DNA of 64,000 nucleotides from Proteles cristata cristata (taxonomy: Eukaryota; Chordata; Mammalia; Carnivora; Hyaenidae): the NCBI GenBank assembly GCA_017311185.1, contig JAESUZ010003900.1, positions 1,116,001-1,180,000 of the forward strand, given 5' to 3'. Numbering within the stretch: position 1 is the first letter of the stretch; every line of letters starts with the position of its first letter. Below, in pieces: positions 12,757 to 23,469 of this stretch. A program made the position numbers and the translations under genes. Under the pieces are notes generated by a model. The model searched no databases. It was not told the DNA's origin and worked only from the letters and a program-made list of their open reading frames with translations.

Positions 12757-13056
12757 GAAAAAAAAAAGGGAAGGGGAGCCTCTCTCCAAAAAAAAAAAGA
12801 AAGGAAAGGGAATGAAAAAATTCAAACAGAATCAAAAAATCATAAGGCTGATTCCAAACAAAACAAAAGAGAGGATCGTGGAAAAAGAAAGAAAGAAAAA
12901 GAAAAGAAAAATCAAAGCCTGATTCCAAAAAGAGAGAGAGAAAGAGAGTAAGGAAAGGTACAAACAAGAAACTATGAGCCTAATTCCAAATTTAAAAAAG
13001 AAGAGAAAACACAAACAAAAAGGAAAAGAAAAGGAAAACAAGAAAGAAAAAAAAAG
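12757..13056 (+). repeat. Degenerate purine-rich tandem array in the L1 5' UTR
   Basis: The plus strand is almost all A and G. A landmark resembling 'ctgattccaaa' recurs at about 12849, 12920, 12980 and (eroded) 13062, giving a unit of about 60-80 bp. Between the landmarks are runs of aaaag, gaaa and gaga. Confidence 0.7.
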
Positions 13057-13229
13057 TAAGCTTAGTTCTATTTCCACCAGAAATATAGGTGTGGTTTTGA
13101 AGCTTGATTTTCAGGATACTTGGTGCATTTGGGGCATTGCCCTGGCTGGTCTTCTAGAAGAGAGGCTGTCACACTGGCTCAGAGTCAGTCTTGCACTACT
13201 TAGTATGTAAGCAGTTGCCAGGCACAACC

Positions 13230-13246
13230 GGGGGCGGGGGGGGGGG
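13230..13246 (+). repeat. G-rich run (G5 C G11)
   Basis: Sixteen of seventeen bases are G, giving enough adjacent G tracts for quadruplex folding on the plus strand. It lies in the L1 5' UTR. Confidence 0.8.
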
Positions 13247-14248
13247 TTAGTGTAAGCTGGCCCCACCTCCACTGGAGACCTCTGTGCTCCTCTCTGAAGT
13301 CCCACCATGTTGGTGTTGGTGGTACAATGGCACCACTCCCATCTCACCTCCTATACAGGGGATCTCACACCACCTGCTATTCAGGTAACCCTCAAAGAAT
13401 AGTGAGGGCAGTCAGCACACCCTGTGCCACAGCTCTCCTGAGTTTCCTTTATGGCTAATGGCTGGGATTCAAAACCTGATATCTTTAAAGACCTGCAACC
13501 ACTTGGACCTACACCCCTTCTCTGGAGTAGAGTCTATCTACGCTTTGTCTGAAGTTCTTGGTCCCAGAAAAACTGTCCCGTGACTGCACAGTGCACAGAA
13601 TCCACAGTGTAACACTGCCAAAAGCAGCAACATGACTATATTCCCTCTGGGCACACCTCTGTCCCCTGCTGATGAAAGGCCTCTTCCTAGTGTCAGCAGG
13701 GTCTTTTGTCCCTGGAGAGGCAATATACCCGCTTCCAAATGTACTCCAGGAAGGGAAATGTTCCCCCCCAGTGCTCTGCAGAGATCCCTACAGCATGTGA
13801 TGCACTCCAGGGCCAGTTCCCTCCTCCCCAGGACTGTGAGTCACAGCTCCACACCAGAGAAAGTCGTGCGCTTCCAGAACCTCAATTTGAGCTCCAAACA
13901 CTGGTTGCAAAAAAAAAAAAAAAAAAAAAGGTGTGACATTCAGTGCCTCTTGCTCTCCAGTCCGTGGTCCAGACAGGTTTTCCTCTGGGGCAACCCCGAC
14001 ACTGAATTCACTCAACGTCTCACTTTCTTTCCCTTTTGTCTCTCCACAGCACCGCCATTTTCTCTCCCCCAGTTCACTTCCATTTACTTCACAGGTGCCA
14101 CTTTGTCTCCCACCAGCCATGTAGATCCTTCTGTCACTCTGCAGATGGATTTCCTGGGTGTTCCAAATGATCTGACCTCATGACACCTATGTTTGGGGGA
14201 TGAGGACAGCCCAGTGTTCCCCTACTTTTCTGCCATCTTAAACTCCTC

Positions 14249-14260
14249 TCTTTTGGTTTG
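14249..14260. repeat. Candidate TSD of the L1 (right copy)
   Basis: tcttttggtttg pairs with 7268-7279 at 10 of 12 bases and directly abuts the L1 5' end. Confidence 0.65.
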
Positions 14261-14510
14261 TAATGGCTCATTTCATTTCATCATTGTGGTCTCAGTACAC
14301 TTGTCATCCCAGAGGTCCCTTGCATTTCCACCTTTCTAAGGTAGTTTCAATGACAACTTCCTTCCTACCTTATTCCCATTGACTCTATAATAAAATCCAT
14401 CTGCTTTTTAAAATATAATATGCCACTCTCTATCCTGTTTAATTGTTTATCGTCTGTCATTCCCAGTCTCCACTGAACCCCATGAAGCAGGAAACTTGTC
14501 TTACTAAATC
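14261..14510 (+). mobile_element. L2 LINE, right part, continuing after the L1
   Basis: The motifs continue the order left at 7267: 'ggctcatttcatttcatcat', 'ggtctcagtacacttgtcat', 'cagaggtccc', then 'gccactctctatcctgttta' and 'attgtttatcgtctgtcatt'. This is the known order of the L2 3' region in sense, so the two parts were one element. Confidence 0.75.
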
Positions 14511-16110
14511 CCTCTTGAGGGTGACATGTTAGTGCCAGTTTATCTGGAACTTCCCCAGTGTTAGTACCAAAAATCATGTATTTTGGGAATTGTCACAGGC
14601 CCCAGCAGGCTGGAAAGGTCATACCCTATGGCTGAGTATATGCCCTCAACAAATATTTCCAAAATAAATGCATTTAGTGACAATCTCAGTAAAAATAATT
14701 TTGAATACTGAGCACAATAATTTCCTATCATGGAAAAAGAAGCTATATAACTTTATGAAAGCTCCACGTTTCCCTAAATATTAAAGAGATTTTAAAGTAG
14801 TTTGCGAAGGTAAAATCTAAACTGGTTGACTATAGCATCACTGGGAAATGCAGAAATTAAAATAAGTTTGGAACAAAATATCCAAAGTTATAATGTGACA
14901 TTGGGATCAAGGAAAGCTAGTGGGGGAAAAAAATAATCCATCAAAATGTTTATTTTGGAATCTATAACTAGATATTCACTTCCTAAAATGGAGTCTGATG
15001 AAATGGTCCTATAATATGCAAGAAGGGGAAGAAAGTTGGGAATGCAAAATATACAATATCTCCTTCTTGGACATTCACAACACATGGAAGTATATTTTAA
15101 GGCTCTCAGAAGTCAGAGAACACTGTTGAGTCCTTCTCAACAGTGATTAGCCCTGACTTTTACATATTTGACTATGGAATACATTTTCAAATTTGTAGCA
15201 TTTTAATATAGTATAGGATTTAGGAATATATAGGCCATAAACCACAGTACTCTGACCATCAACTGGGGTCCACCATGACATTTCAAACCCTAACATGGTA
15301 GATAGCCCAGCTCTGTCCCAATCTGTCTCTTCTGGGTCCCTAGAGATTTGCAGCAGCAAAGGGTGCTAGGGAAAGTACCGCTCCTTAATGCTCCTTACAA
15401 TGGATGGCCTTGCCATCAGCACTTTCAGCCCCATGATCTGAGGTCCGAAGGGAAATGAAGGTGGCTCTTCACGAAAAGTTGGCAAAATGGAACACTCGCC
15501 ATCTGGAATTGATGAAAAAGGAAACAAATGCCACGGAACCTATCAGCAATTAGCTTATGAAGAGGCAGAGGTTTGGCTAAAGCTCTATCAAAAGGAGTTA
15601 AAAGTCAATCTGCAAGATTAAAAGAAGAATGAAAATATGGAGTTTACCACTCAGTAATTAGGCTCAAACTATAGTGATGTGATAGGTTATGCTATTATTT
15701 ATTAATAAAATTATTGAGCCACATGTTCTCATAACTAAGCATCATCAAAGATTTGTGGAGGGTCACCAAAGAAGACAGAATGGTCATTTGGAAAAATTTA
15801 GTATTCCACTGAAAAACAAAGAAGCAAGTAGCAAATCAAGATATAAGTAATCGTTAAAAAATCTAAAACTGTTTTTAAAAAGATATAAGTAAGCTGAAGA
15901 CAACAGTTTGGGGTGGCACTTAGCAAATTAAGTTTTGATTAATAGAATACATTTACTTCAGGAATGTCAGTTGGAACAAGGCACAGTTTAAAGAATTATA
16001 CCTTGGAATAAAATAACATATAGAATGTACAAGATAAGTTTGTGCTGGGTGTAAATACTTCCTGTTTCCGAAGGTAATACAAAAAAAAAACTTGGTTTTT
16101 TTGGTCTTAA
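14511..16110. other. Unrecognised non-coding sequence
   Basis: I see no recognisable repeat, RNA gene or coding frame beyond 70 codons. It is AT-rich. Confidence 0.45.
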
Positions 16111-16124
16111 GACTGAAGAATGAA

Positions 16125-16296
16125 AAGCCTGGGTGGTTCAGACGGTTGGACATCAGCCTGTATTGGGCTCAGTGATGACAGTTCAGAGACGGGAGACTGG
16201 TTTGGATTCTATGTCTCTCTCTCTCTCTGCCCCTCCCCTACTTGCACTCTGCACTCTGTCTCTCTCCCTCAAAAATAAATAAACATTTAAAAAAAG
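16125..16296 (+). mobile_element. CAN-SINE with internal deletion
   Basis: The head 'agcctgggtggttcag' lacks its first bases, and part of the stretch between the A and B boxes is missing (catcagcctg joins tattgggctc). The CT body and 'aaaaataaataaacattt' tail are normal. A perfect 14-bp TSD (gactgaagaatgaa) lies at 16111-16124 and 16297-16310. Confidence 0.93.
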
Positions 16297-16310
16297 GACT
16301 GAAGAATGAA

Positions 16311-16924
16311 GAATAAGTGGTGGTAAACGAAATGAGTAATTAAATTGATATTTCTAGAGAAAGCTAAAAGCTTTAAAATTCAGAATGGATAAGAGATTGT
16401 TATACATATTTTAAGGGGGAAAGGGGGAAAAAGAGTGCATGTGAGCTCTTTAATAAATGAGAACTATTAAATCCATGATGAGCAAAATGCTGAGCCACTG
16501 AATTCCTTTTAATTGTCACTTTGGTAAAAAATCAAAAGAGGCTTTCAGGACAGGTAAGATGTGAATGAGAATAATGACACGATCCCTTTGGGAAGATGAG
16601 GGGTACATACTCAATTAAGAGAGAAAGGTGATGGCCAGGAAGGGGGCCAGTGGGGTGTGCTTAGTACAAACTTCATTTATTGGCTTCCTGAAAACTCTAA
16701 CTTTTGATGGTTAAAATTGATTCACAGTTGCCCAGTTCCCTACAAACTATGTGGAGGGAAGAGTTTGCTAAGCAAATTACTAGCGTAAACACAATTTAAA
16801 AAGTATTATTTAAACAAATCTGGCAGGTACCTTGCTTGGCAACCCTTGGTTAGCCATTAGTCGGTGTTACTAATTAACCTATTCCTTCTGCCATCTGCTC
16901 TTTTTTCTTCAGTCGCTCCTTAAG
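16311..16924. other. Unrecognised non-coding sequence
   Basis: Nothing recognisable is seen. It includes a G/A-rich patch near 16414-16436. Confidence 0.4.
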
Positions 16925-17420
16925 AGAATACATCTGTTCTTGTGACTTTCACTATCACCTCTTTGCTAATGATGCCCAAATTCACGTAGCCAGCTCTCCA
17001 TTCTTCCCAAGGGCTAGCCTCAGATTTCAAAAACCAGTCAAATTCTGTGTGCATAGGGTCAAATTCATTGTGTTTTTCCTGAAAACTGCCACCTGCCCTC
17101 ACTTTCCTGTTTTTGTTAATGGCTCCATCTTTGTTCCAACTAGTCAGTCATAATATCTTGAAGCAACTTAGAACATTCTTCGTAGCCTGCACATAGGAAG
17201 TTCCCAATTTCTCCATGACAATAACTCCATGCTAGGCTACAGACGCATTAACTCATACTGGAATGCCACGTGGGATCCCTGACTCCTACTCTTCCCCAGT
17301 ACATACTGCTTTATCTTCAGCTCTGACTGCATCCATCTCCTGATGGAAAGCTGCCATTTCTTACCTGTACCACTCCTTACCATATAGCTAACAGAGTTGT
17401 TGAGAGCAAGGTGATCAAAG
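16925..17420 (+). mobile_element. L2 LINE fragment, sense
   Basis: The order 'ctttgctaatgatgcccaaa' (the degenerate RT YADD site), 'ttcacgtagccagctctc', 'gttaatggctccatctttgt' and 'accactccttaccatat' matches the L2 RT and downstream region. No frame is open. Confidence 0.6.
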
Positions 17421-17797
17421 TCCCACTGGCCCTTATTCTCCACCCATTACAGCATTGTCAGCCTGATTGGCCAATGTTTGCTAAGATTGCTCAAGTATTT
17501 TTGGGTAACTGTTTGGATTTTAATTATATGTTATTTTATAGAGTTCACTCTTTTTTTTTTCCTTATGTTCTTGTTTTTCTTACTATACAGCATGTACATT
17601 TAAAAAAAATAAAAAGCCCTGGACTAGAGTCAGACAAACTAATTCTATGATCTCAGCCAACAATTCAAGCACTGTGTTCCTTACTGTTTCCATTCATCAA
17701 CGTACCTGACACAATCACAAGCACTTGATAAATATATGAAAGATAAATGAATGAATGACGAAAAACAAAAGGGAAGAATTGAAGGGTAGATTATCAA
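17421..17797. other. Unrecognised non-coding sequence
   Basis: A poly-T (17551-17560) and a poly-A (17602-17610) are present. The 'cacttgataaatatatgaaa' and 'gataaatgaatgaatgac' end near 17725-17760 hints at an L2 3' tail but is too short to assign. Confidence 0.35.
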
Positions 17798-17810
17798 AAA
17801 GGTGTGTTTC

Positions 17811-18058
17811 TTTTTTGTTTTTAATGTTTATTATGTTTATTTATTCATTTATGTTGAGAGAGACAGAGAGAGAGAAAGCATGTGCATATGCAAGCAAGTA
17901 TGGGTTGGGCAGAGACAGAGGGAGAGAGAATCCCAAGTAGGTGCCACATTGACAGTGCAAAGCCTGATGAGGGGCTTGATCTCACAAACCATGAGATCAT
18001 AACGTGAGCCTAAATCAAGAGTCTGACACCTAACCGGCTGAGCCACCCAGGCACCCCC
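17811..18058 (-). mobile_element. CAN-SINE, antisense
   Basis: Read from the right: ggtgcctgggtggctcagcc, a B-box region, a GA-rich body (complement of CT) and the tail complement 'gtttatttattcatttatg'. An imperfect TSD is aaaggtgtgtttc (17798-17810) against aaagtggtgcatttc (18059-18073). Confidence 0.93.
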
Positions 18059-18189
18059 AAAGTGGTGCATTTCAACTACCATCTCATAATTCAAATCTGT
18101 AGCCTATTTTTTCTCTTTGCTGTGGCTCAGAACAGTGCTGAGAAAGGCAAATGAGCAGTGGCAGAGAAGGGAGTTATCAAGGACTTTGT

Positions 18190-18290
18190 GATGGGCAGTT
18201 TACTAATATGATCTCATTGAACCCCCTATGGAGCAGGGATTATTAGCATCATTGTATAAAGACAGAGCTTATATTCAGAAAAAATGAACA
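18190..18290 (-). mobile_element. MIR fragment, antisense
   Basis: 'atatgatctcattgaacccc', 'gggattattagcatcattgt' and 'aaagacagagctta' follow the antisense MIR order. It is short and eroded. Confidence 0.5.
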
Positions 18291-19014
18291 AAACTAAAAA
18301 AGTGCACTTCATTGGAGAATTCCAGAGCTTGCTCAGATTCAAAGTCAGAACAGGTGGAAGGAAAAACGCATTTCTTTTCATTGCCCCTCACTGCCTATCT
18401 CATAGCAGCCACTCAGTAAATAATCCTGACAGTTCCGTTTACTGCATACATGTGGAAATGAGTCACATTTATTTTAAATATACATATTTTATCACGCTAG
18501 ACTATGTGCTCTATAATATTTAGGGAATTAATGTTTTATATTTCAGAAAATTTAACAATTTATTCATAATTTCCCAATATTTTCCAAATTGGTAAATGTT
18601 CAGTGGGTTTAATAAGCCAGAAATGTGTGTTGGCTTATGCTTTTTTGTGTCCTGGGCTAATTTTCTTAAACATCTGCATCTGATTTACTAGGCATCACTA
18701 ATTGGGAGAGCAGCTATCAGTTAAATAAGCTGATCTTTAAGTTGCAATCTTGAAACAACTCATGGGCAAATTACCAATTTAGTGGTTACAGACTAAATAC
18801 AGTAAGTACAGGTTTTGAAGAAATTGCATAATTCACTCTATAAGCCACCAGTATCCTGGAAATTAGATGAGAAGAGAAACAAATGCCAAAAAGTTACAGA
18901 AGAGAAATGCAGATAAGCCACACGATATATTGAAAAGAAAGGCAATGGCAGCAGTTACCATTAGACAGAATGATGTAAGCAGAGAAAGCGTTGGTCATTA
19001 GAGGCCTGCCAGCT
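18291..19014. other. Unrecognised AT-rich sequence
   Basis: No repeat is recognised. The stretch 18540-18900 has long runs without simple-sequence decay and includes 'ctaatttt', 'ggcatcactaattggga' and 'gcagctatca'. See the findings for its status as a possible conserved non-coding element. Confidence 0.4.
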
Positions 19015-19120
19015 AGCTGGGCCATTTCCCGGCCATATGACGTTGGACAATCACTTTACCTCCTTCACTAAGTCTCTGGTCTGCCATCTATAAGATTTAT
19101 TACCTAATTTGCATGCATGT
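19015..19120 (+). mobile_element. MIR core fragment, sense
   Basis: 'ccatatgacgttggacaatc', 'actttacctccttcactaag' and 'tctggtctgccatctataag' follow the MIR core (tgtgaccttgggcaagtcac and onward). Confidence 0.65.
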
Positions 19121-21183
19121 ATGTATACGCAAACTATTCACCCAACTTACCTTGACATAAACTATATTAATAATATTCCATGCATCATGTCTACAGGTTT
19201 GGTTTGGGAAGCATAAAGGGATATTAAACAGCAGACACTAATATAAATATTAATTGAAAGATTAGAGTTTCTAGAAAAGAGCAATATAAAAGCTTTATAT
19301 ATCAATGAGCTGCTTTAAAAATTTTCATAGACATTATTAGAAAGTAATGAAATTACCTGAGGGATTGTAGTATGTTTTAACCAAGACTTCTTGAAGCAGG
19401 GCCACCAAACTTTTATGTGGAAATAATCAGTTTGACATGACAACACTACATAGCTTGAAAAACATTTAAAAGAGATCTTTACCTTCTGAGAAATAAAAGT
19501 AGAAAAGGAAGAATTCCATAAAATACTGTGAGCCATAGAACTGGGTTCAACCTCTGTTTGACCTTCAAATAACCCTAAAGAATATTGCCAGATTGTGTCC
19601 TCAAATACAAGGAATACTCATGCAGATCATAAGAGAAAAACAATAAATGCCTTTTGCATGCAATGTCACAGCCAGAAAAGCACAGAGGAGTCCTCCAGAT
19701 TCTACGTGCCTCTTTAAATGATATGAACTTCAATTCAGATACCAGGGCAAGTAACTGAAATATTCCCTGTGATTCATCTTTGTATCATTTCTCAATAGGA
19801 ACCACCCTATTTAATCTCATAATTTCTTCAGCTTATGCTTTGAATAAGCTTACTCCTTAAAAGTAAGGGGAAAGGAGGAAATTAGCATTCATGTCTACAT
19901 CCCTCATCTACTGTTAGCCCTTGAAATTACAGTAGTCTTTATGTTCCTTCATTTACTGAATAGCAAAGGCTCATGAGAATTAAACAATTGTTTATGGAAA
20001 GTTCACAGGCATCCAGAGTGTACGTAACCTTCCTACCTGTCCTGGAAATCCCACATGTGTGTTAAAAAAAAAAAAAAAAAGATAGATGAGGCAAAGTCGG
20101 CTTGATAAAGCTCATGGATATTTTTGGGAGAGAAAACAATGACAGGACTGAAAAGTAGTTTTTATACGTATCCTTCCAAATTTCAGATTTTGGTTTCAAA
20201 TGTTATCTAAAGGGCGAGAGGACTAGCAGCCACCTCACGCCCAGTCCAGGGTTAGAGCCGTGCCCATATGGGTACAGCGGAATGAAGGGGCAGCACCAAA
20301 TGGCCAGTCTATGAAAAATAGGGGAAAGAGCGGAGCAAGGACATGAGGAGTAGCTGGCAAGAGCTGAGAAGAAACTATTGACCGAATCTCTTCCCACATA
20401 TCGCAGCCGATGATGCCTGTTTTCTTCCACAAGGAAAAGGACCCTTTGCTCATTACATCATCTACTGGTGGCTTCGCTGTTACTTCAAAAGAAGAAAACT
20501 GTTATGTATTGAAAGTCATAAGACAGATTCATGCAAGGCAAATAGTTTACCTGAGACTTTTTCCAGAATGCATGTGGGAAGTTATATTCTGGCAGAGGTA
20601 GAACACGGGAGCCAATTCAATAATTCATGATTTAAAAAAGTGAAATATAATGTTTTTAGGTAGTTCCATTTGCACAGCTGAGCATATCAGTTCTGTGACA
20701 TCTTTGTTGCAGAACAGCAGCATCTTTGATAACTCTTATGCTAGGTCTGCCTCTTACAGCGTCCTGCTCATCTATAGTTTCCGCTTTGTTTGAACTGTGA
20801 CTAGAAATTGTCTAGAACAGCATTATCTTCGTCTGATCATAAGAACCCCCAGTGCAGCTTCCTCTGCTGCCCCATCCCAAACTACTCCATCAGGAACTTC
20901 CCCAGAATTTTTAATTTCCAGGCAATTTTGATGACCAATAAAGTTGGGCCAACTGCCACCAAACATTTCTGTGACCTTTCCTGACCTTGATATTGTATCC
21001 TGTTGTCCCTTCTCCAAACATGTACATGTCAAGGTGAGTGAGCTAAAAAGATATCACTTTAAGTTGGTTATCTATACTAGGAATAATTGTATCGTTATTT
21101 TCCTCTTACCATGTAATGTCAAAGAATCTTAATATCAGCATTATGAGGGCCTCTTTCTAATGGATATAATGTATAATATTATT
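19121..21183. other. Unrecognised non-coding sequence
   Basis: No repeat family is recognised apart from an uninterrupted poly-A at 20064-20080 with no SINE or LINE body before it. All frames are under 80 codons. Confidence 0.4.
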
Positions 21184-21198
21184 AAATATCAAATGGTA

Positions 21199-21436
21199 GG
21201 GGTACCTGGGTGGCTCAGTCGGTTAAGCATCTTATTCTTGGTTTCAGTTCCGGTCATGATGTCACAGTTTGTGAGTTCAAGCCCCACATCGGGCTCTGTG
21301 CTGACATTGCGGAGCCTGCTTGGGATTCTCTCTCTCTCTCTCTCTCCCTCTTTCTCTGCCCCTCCCCTGCTCACTCATGCTCTCTCACTCTCTCTCTCTC
21401 AAAATAAATAAATAAACTATAAAATGTTTTATAAAT
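21199..21436 (+). mobile_element. CAN-SINE
   Basis: The head is 'ggggtacctgggtggctcag' and the B-box region is 'gagttcaagcccc'. A (CT)n body ends in 'aaaataaataaataaac'. The TSD aaatatcaaatggta (21184-21198) repeats at 21437-21451 with one mismatch. Confidence 0.96.
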
Positions 21437-21451
21437 AAATACCAAATGGTA

Positions 21452-23194
21452 TTTTATAATTCACATCCTTCAAACCATTCAAAACAAGAAGAAATGAGAA
21501 GCAGCCCATGGGGAGAAGACAAATTATCACAGACCATGTTTTTCTCTCTGCTTAGCATGAACCAGAAGGTCATAAAAGTCCCCTCCATATCAGGAAGTGA
21601 AGTTATGCTTGGTCAAATGGGCTTAAAGTTTTGTAGAGAAAGTCTGACCGGTAGCAACAATTTTAAGGAGAGAATACAGATTCCTGGTACACAAATTACC
21701 CAGAAAATACCTGCTTCAGATGCCAGTCTGTGCCTATGAAAGTCTCTAAGCCAAAACAGTAACTGTCTCTCCTAATGGTGTCCGGGGCCAAGGACTGCCT
21801 GGGATTCCTGTCCTGCCACCTGTGTATGATGTGTAAGGGGTATAAAATCTCTTACCAAAGTTTCAAGATTAACGAGGTTTGTTCATTTGGACACATTATC
21901 ATATTGTAAGGTTGACTATGAAGAATGTAAGGGGGGAAAAAAGCTATAACCAGCTGTCAAATCTAACTGTGCATCTGAATTCTCTCTACAAGAGTTCTTC
22001 AAAGCGGTCATTTAGCTTTGGCTTGAATGTTTTCAGCGATTCTGCCTGTGCATCTTTTGCCACTTTTGCCTTTCTTGTTCTAAATTGAACAAATCTGTCT
22101 CCCTGTAACGTTTGCCTTTTGCTCCTACTTCAATTCACTGAAGTCATCCTGATGAAGCCTCGTTCTTCTTCCGTGTGACATTTCTCACAAATACACCCAT
22201 AAGATCAATTTGAAGCTTCTAATCTCCCGGTTAAATTTCTCTAGTAGCTTTAGCTCTTTCACATGTATAATGTTGCTGGTTGCTTATCACACTTAAGTTT
22301 GCTTCTGTCCTACAAATTGTGAAAACCCAATAATATCCCAAGAGCGTTGTTGGGGGAAGTCATTGAGACCATGTGACCGCTGGTTGATGGACAAGCTGGA
22401 CCCAGGCAATTGAAGGCTCTTCACCCCCTTCCCTGTCTTTGGAATGTACATTGTGCCCACCGTTCCCATAGCGACACCACTTTCAAGGACACAGCCTTGA
22501 GAGAGCAATGTGTTGCTGAGACCATCTGGACTGAATCTAATTAAGACCTCTATCAACTTTTAAGATTCTGGCAGGAAGGTATGGAGACCTACTTATCTTG
22601 TTTGCTGCCCAAGACAATCTTTGTATGTACGTTCCCTTATTAAACCTGCCACCTACCAATCTGCAGTGGACAAGGCTTACAAAGTCCCACAGAAGGAAAA
22701 CTCGGGAGCCACCAATCATTATCCTCTGTGGGTAGTATAACCAGTTACAAATCTTCTAACTGTACTATCATTCATCTCCATTTCTCCATCACATCGAGGA
22801 GGCTACCATGCAATGCCTTTTCCAGAAGGAATATAGCTATAGGAAATTTAGAAAATCAGAAAAATATTATGAGTGGGTGGGAATTCCCAAATTGCCTCAT
22901 ATCCTTTCAATTAGACCTTTTAAAAACTCAAACTTCAGTAATCCTATTCTACAGATGCACTATTGCAAATCATCTGAAGGAAAAAAAAAAACCTCAGTTC
23001 AGTGTCATTTGTTCATCAAAGAAGTAGACAAATTTTTCTTAAAAAAATCTTCTTAAATAGCAAGCATAGAAAGCAGAAATGGATTGTGGTTGATTAGCAA
23101 ACCAAAGACTCCGGAAAGCAATACGGTACACTTTCCAAACCTATACCAGGAGCCCTGTGTAATAAGCAGGTAATGAAAGCAAGATTTCTAGATA
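21452..23194. other. Unrecognised sequence, weak LTR-like stretch
   Basis: Between 22290 and 22740 the sequence has an LTR-like flavour (GC-richer, 'cccttattaaacctgccacc' near 22635), but no TG...CA boundaries or family could be fixed. The rest has no recognised feature. Frames of 60-99 codons have no domain. Confidence 0.35.
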
Positions 23195-23208
23195 AAACTA
23201 GAATTTAT

Positions 23209-23455
23209 TTTATTTATTTATTTTCTTAAATAGTTTATTGTCAAGTTGGTCTCCATATAACACCCAGTGCTCATCCCAAGTGCCCTCCTCCATGCCCATC
23301 ACTCCCTTCCCCTCTTCCCACCTCCATCAGCCCTCAGTTTGTTCTCAGCATTCAAGAGTCTCTCATGGTTTGCCTCCCTCCCTCTCCCCCACTATTTTTC
23401 CCCTTCTTCTCTCCCATGGTCCTCCGGTAAGTTCATCCTAATCCACCTATACGTA
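23209..23455 (-). mobile_element. 5'-truncated L1 3' end, antisense
   Basis: A poly-T-rich start ('tattttatttatttattttc') leads into 'ctccatataacacccagtgc', 'ccatgcccatcactcccttc', 'ctcatggtttgcctccctcc' and 'cccatggtcctccggtaagt', the L1 3' UTR in reverse. The same landmarks occur in the large L1 at 7400-7760. A TSD of about 14 bp (aaaactagaattta at 23195-23208 and aaaaatggaattta near 23456-23469) matches at 12 of 14. Only about 245 bp were copied. Confidence 0.85.
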
Positions 23456-23469
23456 AAAATGGAATTTAG

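Larger units (their letters stand above)
7280..14248 (-). mobile_element. Near full-length carnivoran LINE-1, antisense, inactive
   Basis: Read on the minus strand the element has its 5' end at about 14248 (gaggagtttaagatggcaga), a 1.8-kb 5' UTR, ORF1 (start near 12478), a short spacer, ORF2 (start near 11564, stop near 7812), a 3' UTR and an A-rich tail at about 7280-7300. Without the SINE inserted at 7447-7662 it is about 6.75 kb, close to full length for a mammalian L1. Both ORFs are broken by many stops and frameshifts, so it cannot move. It sits inside an L2 and has a 12-bp imperfect TSD. Confidence 0.92.
12479..14248 (-). other. 5' UTR of the L1
   Basis: This region lies between the ORF1 start and the L1 5' terminus and would hold the sense promoter of the element. 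It is richer in GC than its surroundings (13.1-14.2 kb) and includes a purine-rich array (12757-13056) and a G5-C-G11 run (13230-13246). The 183-codon plus-strand frame at 13632-14183 lies inside this UTR and is not treated as a gene. Confidence 0.8.

Noticed and set aside
12724..13077. Lysine-rich and phenylalanine-rich frames on opposite strands
   Set aside because: They are the translation of the purine-rich array of the L1 5' UTR, not proteins.
13632..14183. 183-codon open frame on the plus strand
   Set aside because: It lies wholly inside the antisense L1 5' UTR, crosses a poly-A run and has no domain. It is an antisense frame of a retrotransposon.
22290..22740. Possible unidentified LTR
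   Set aside because: It has an LTR-like polyadenylation-type region but no defined ends, TSD or family match I can name.
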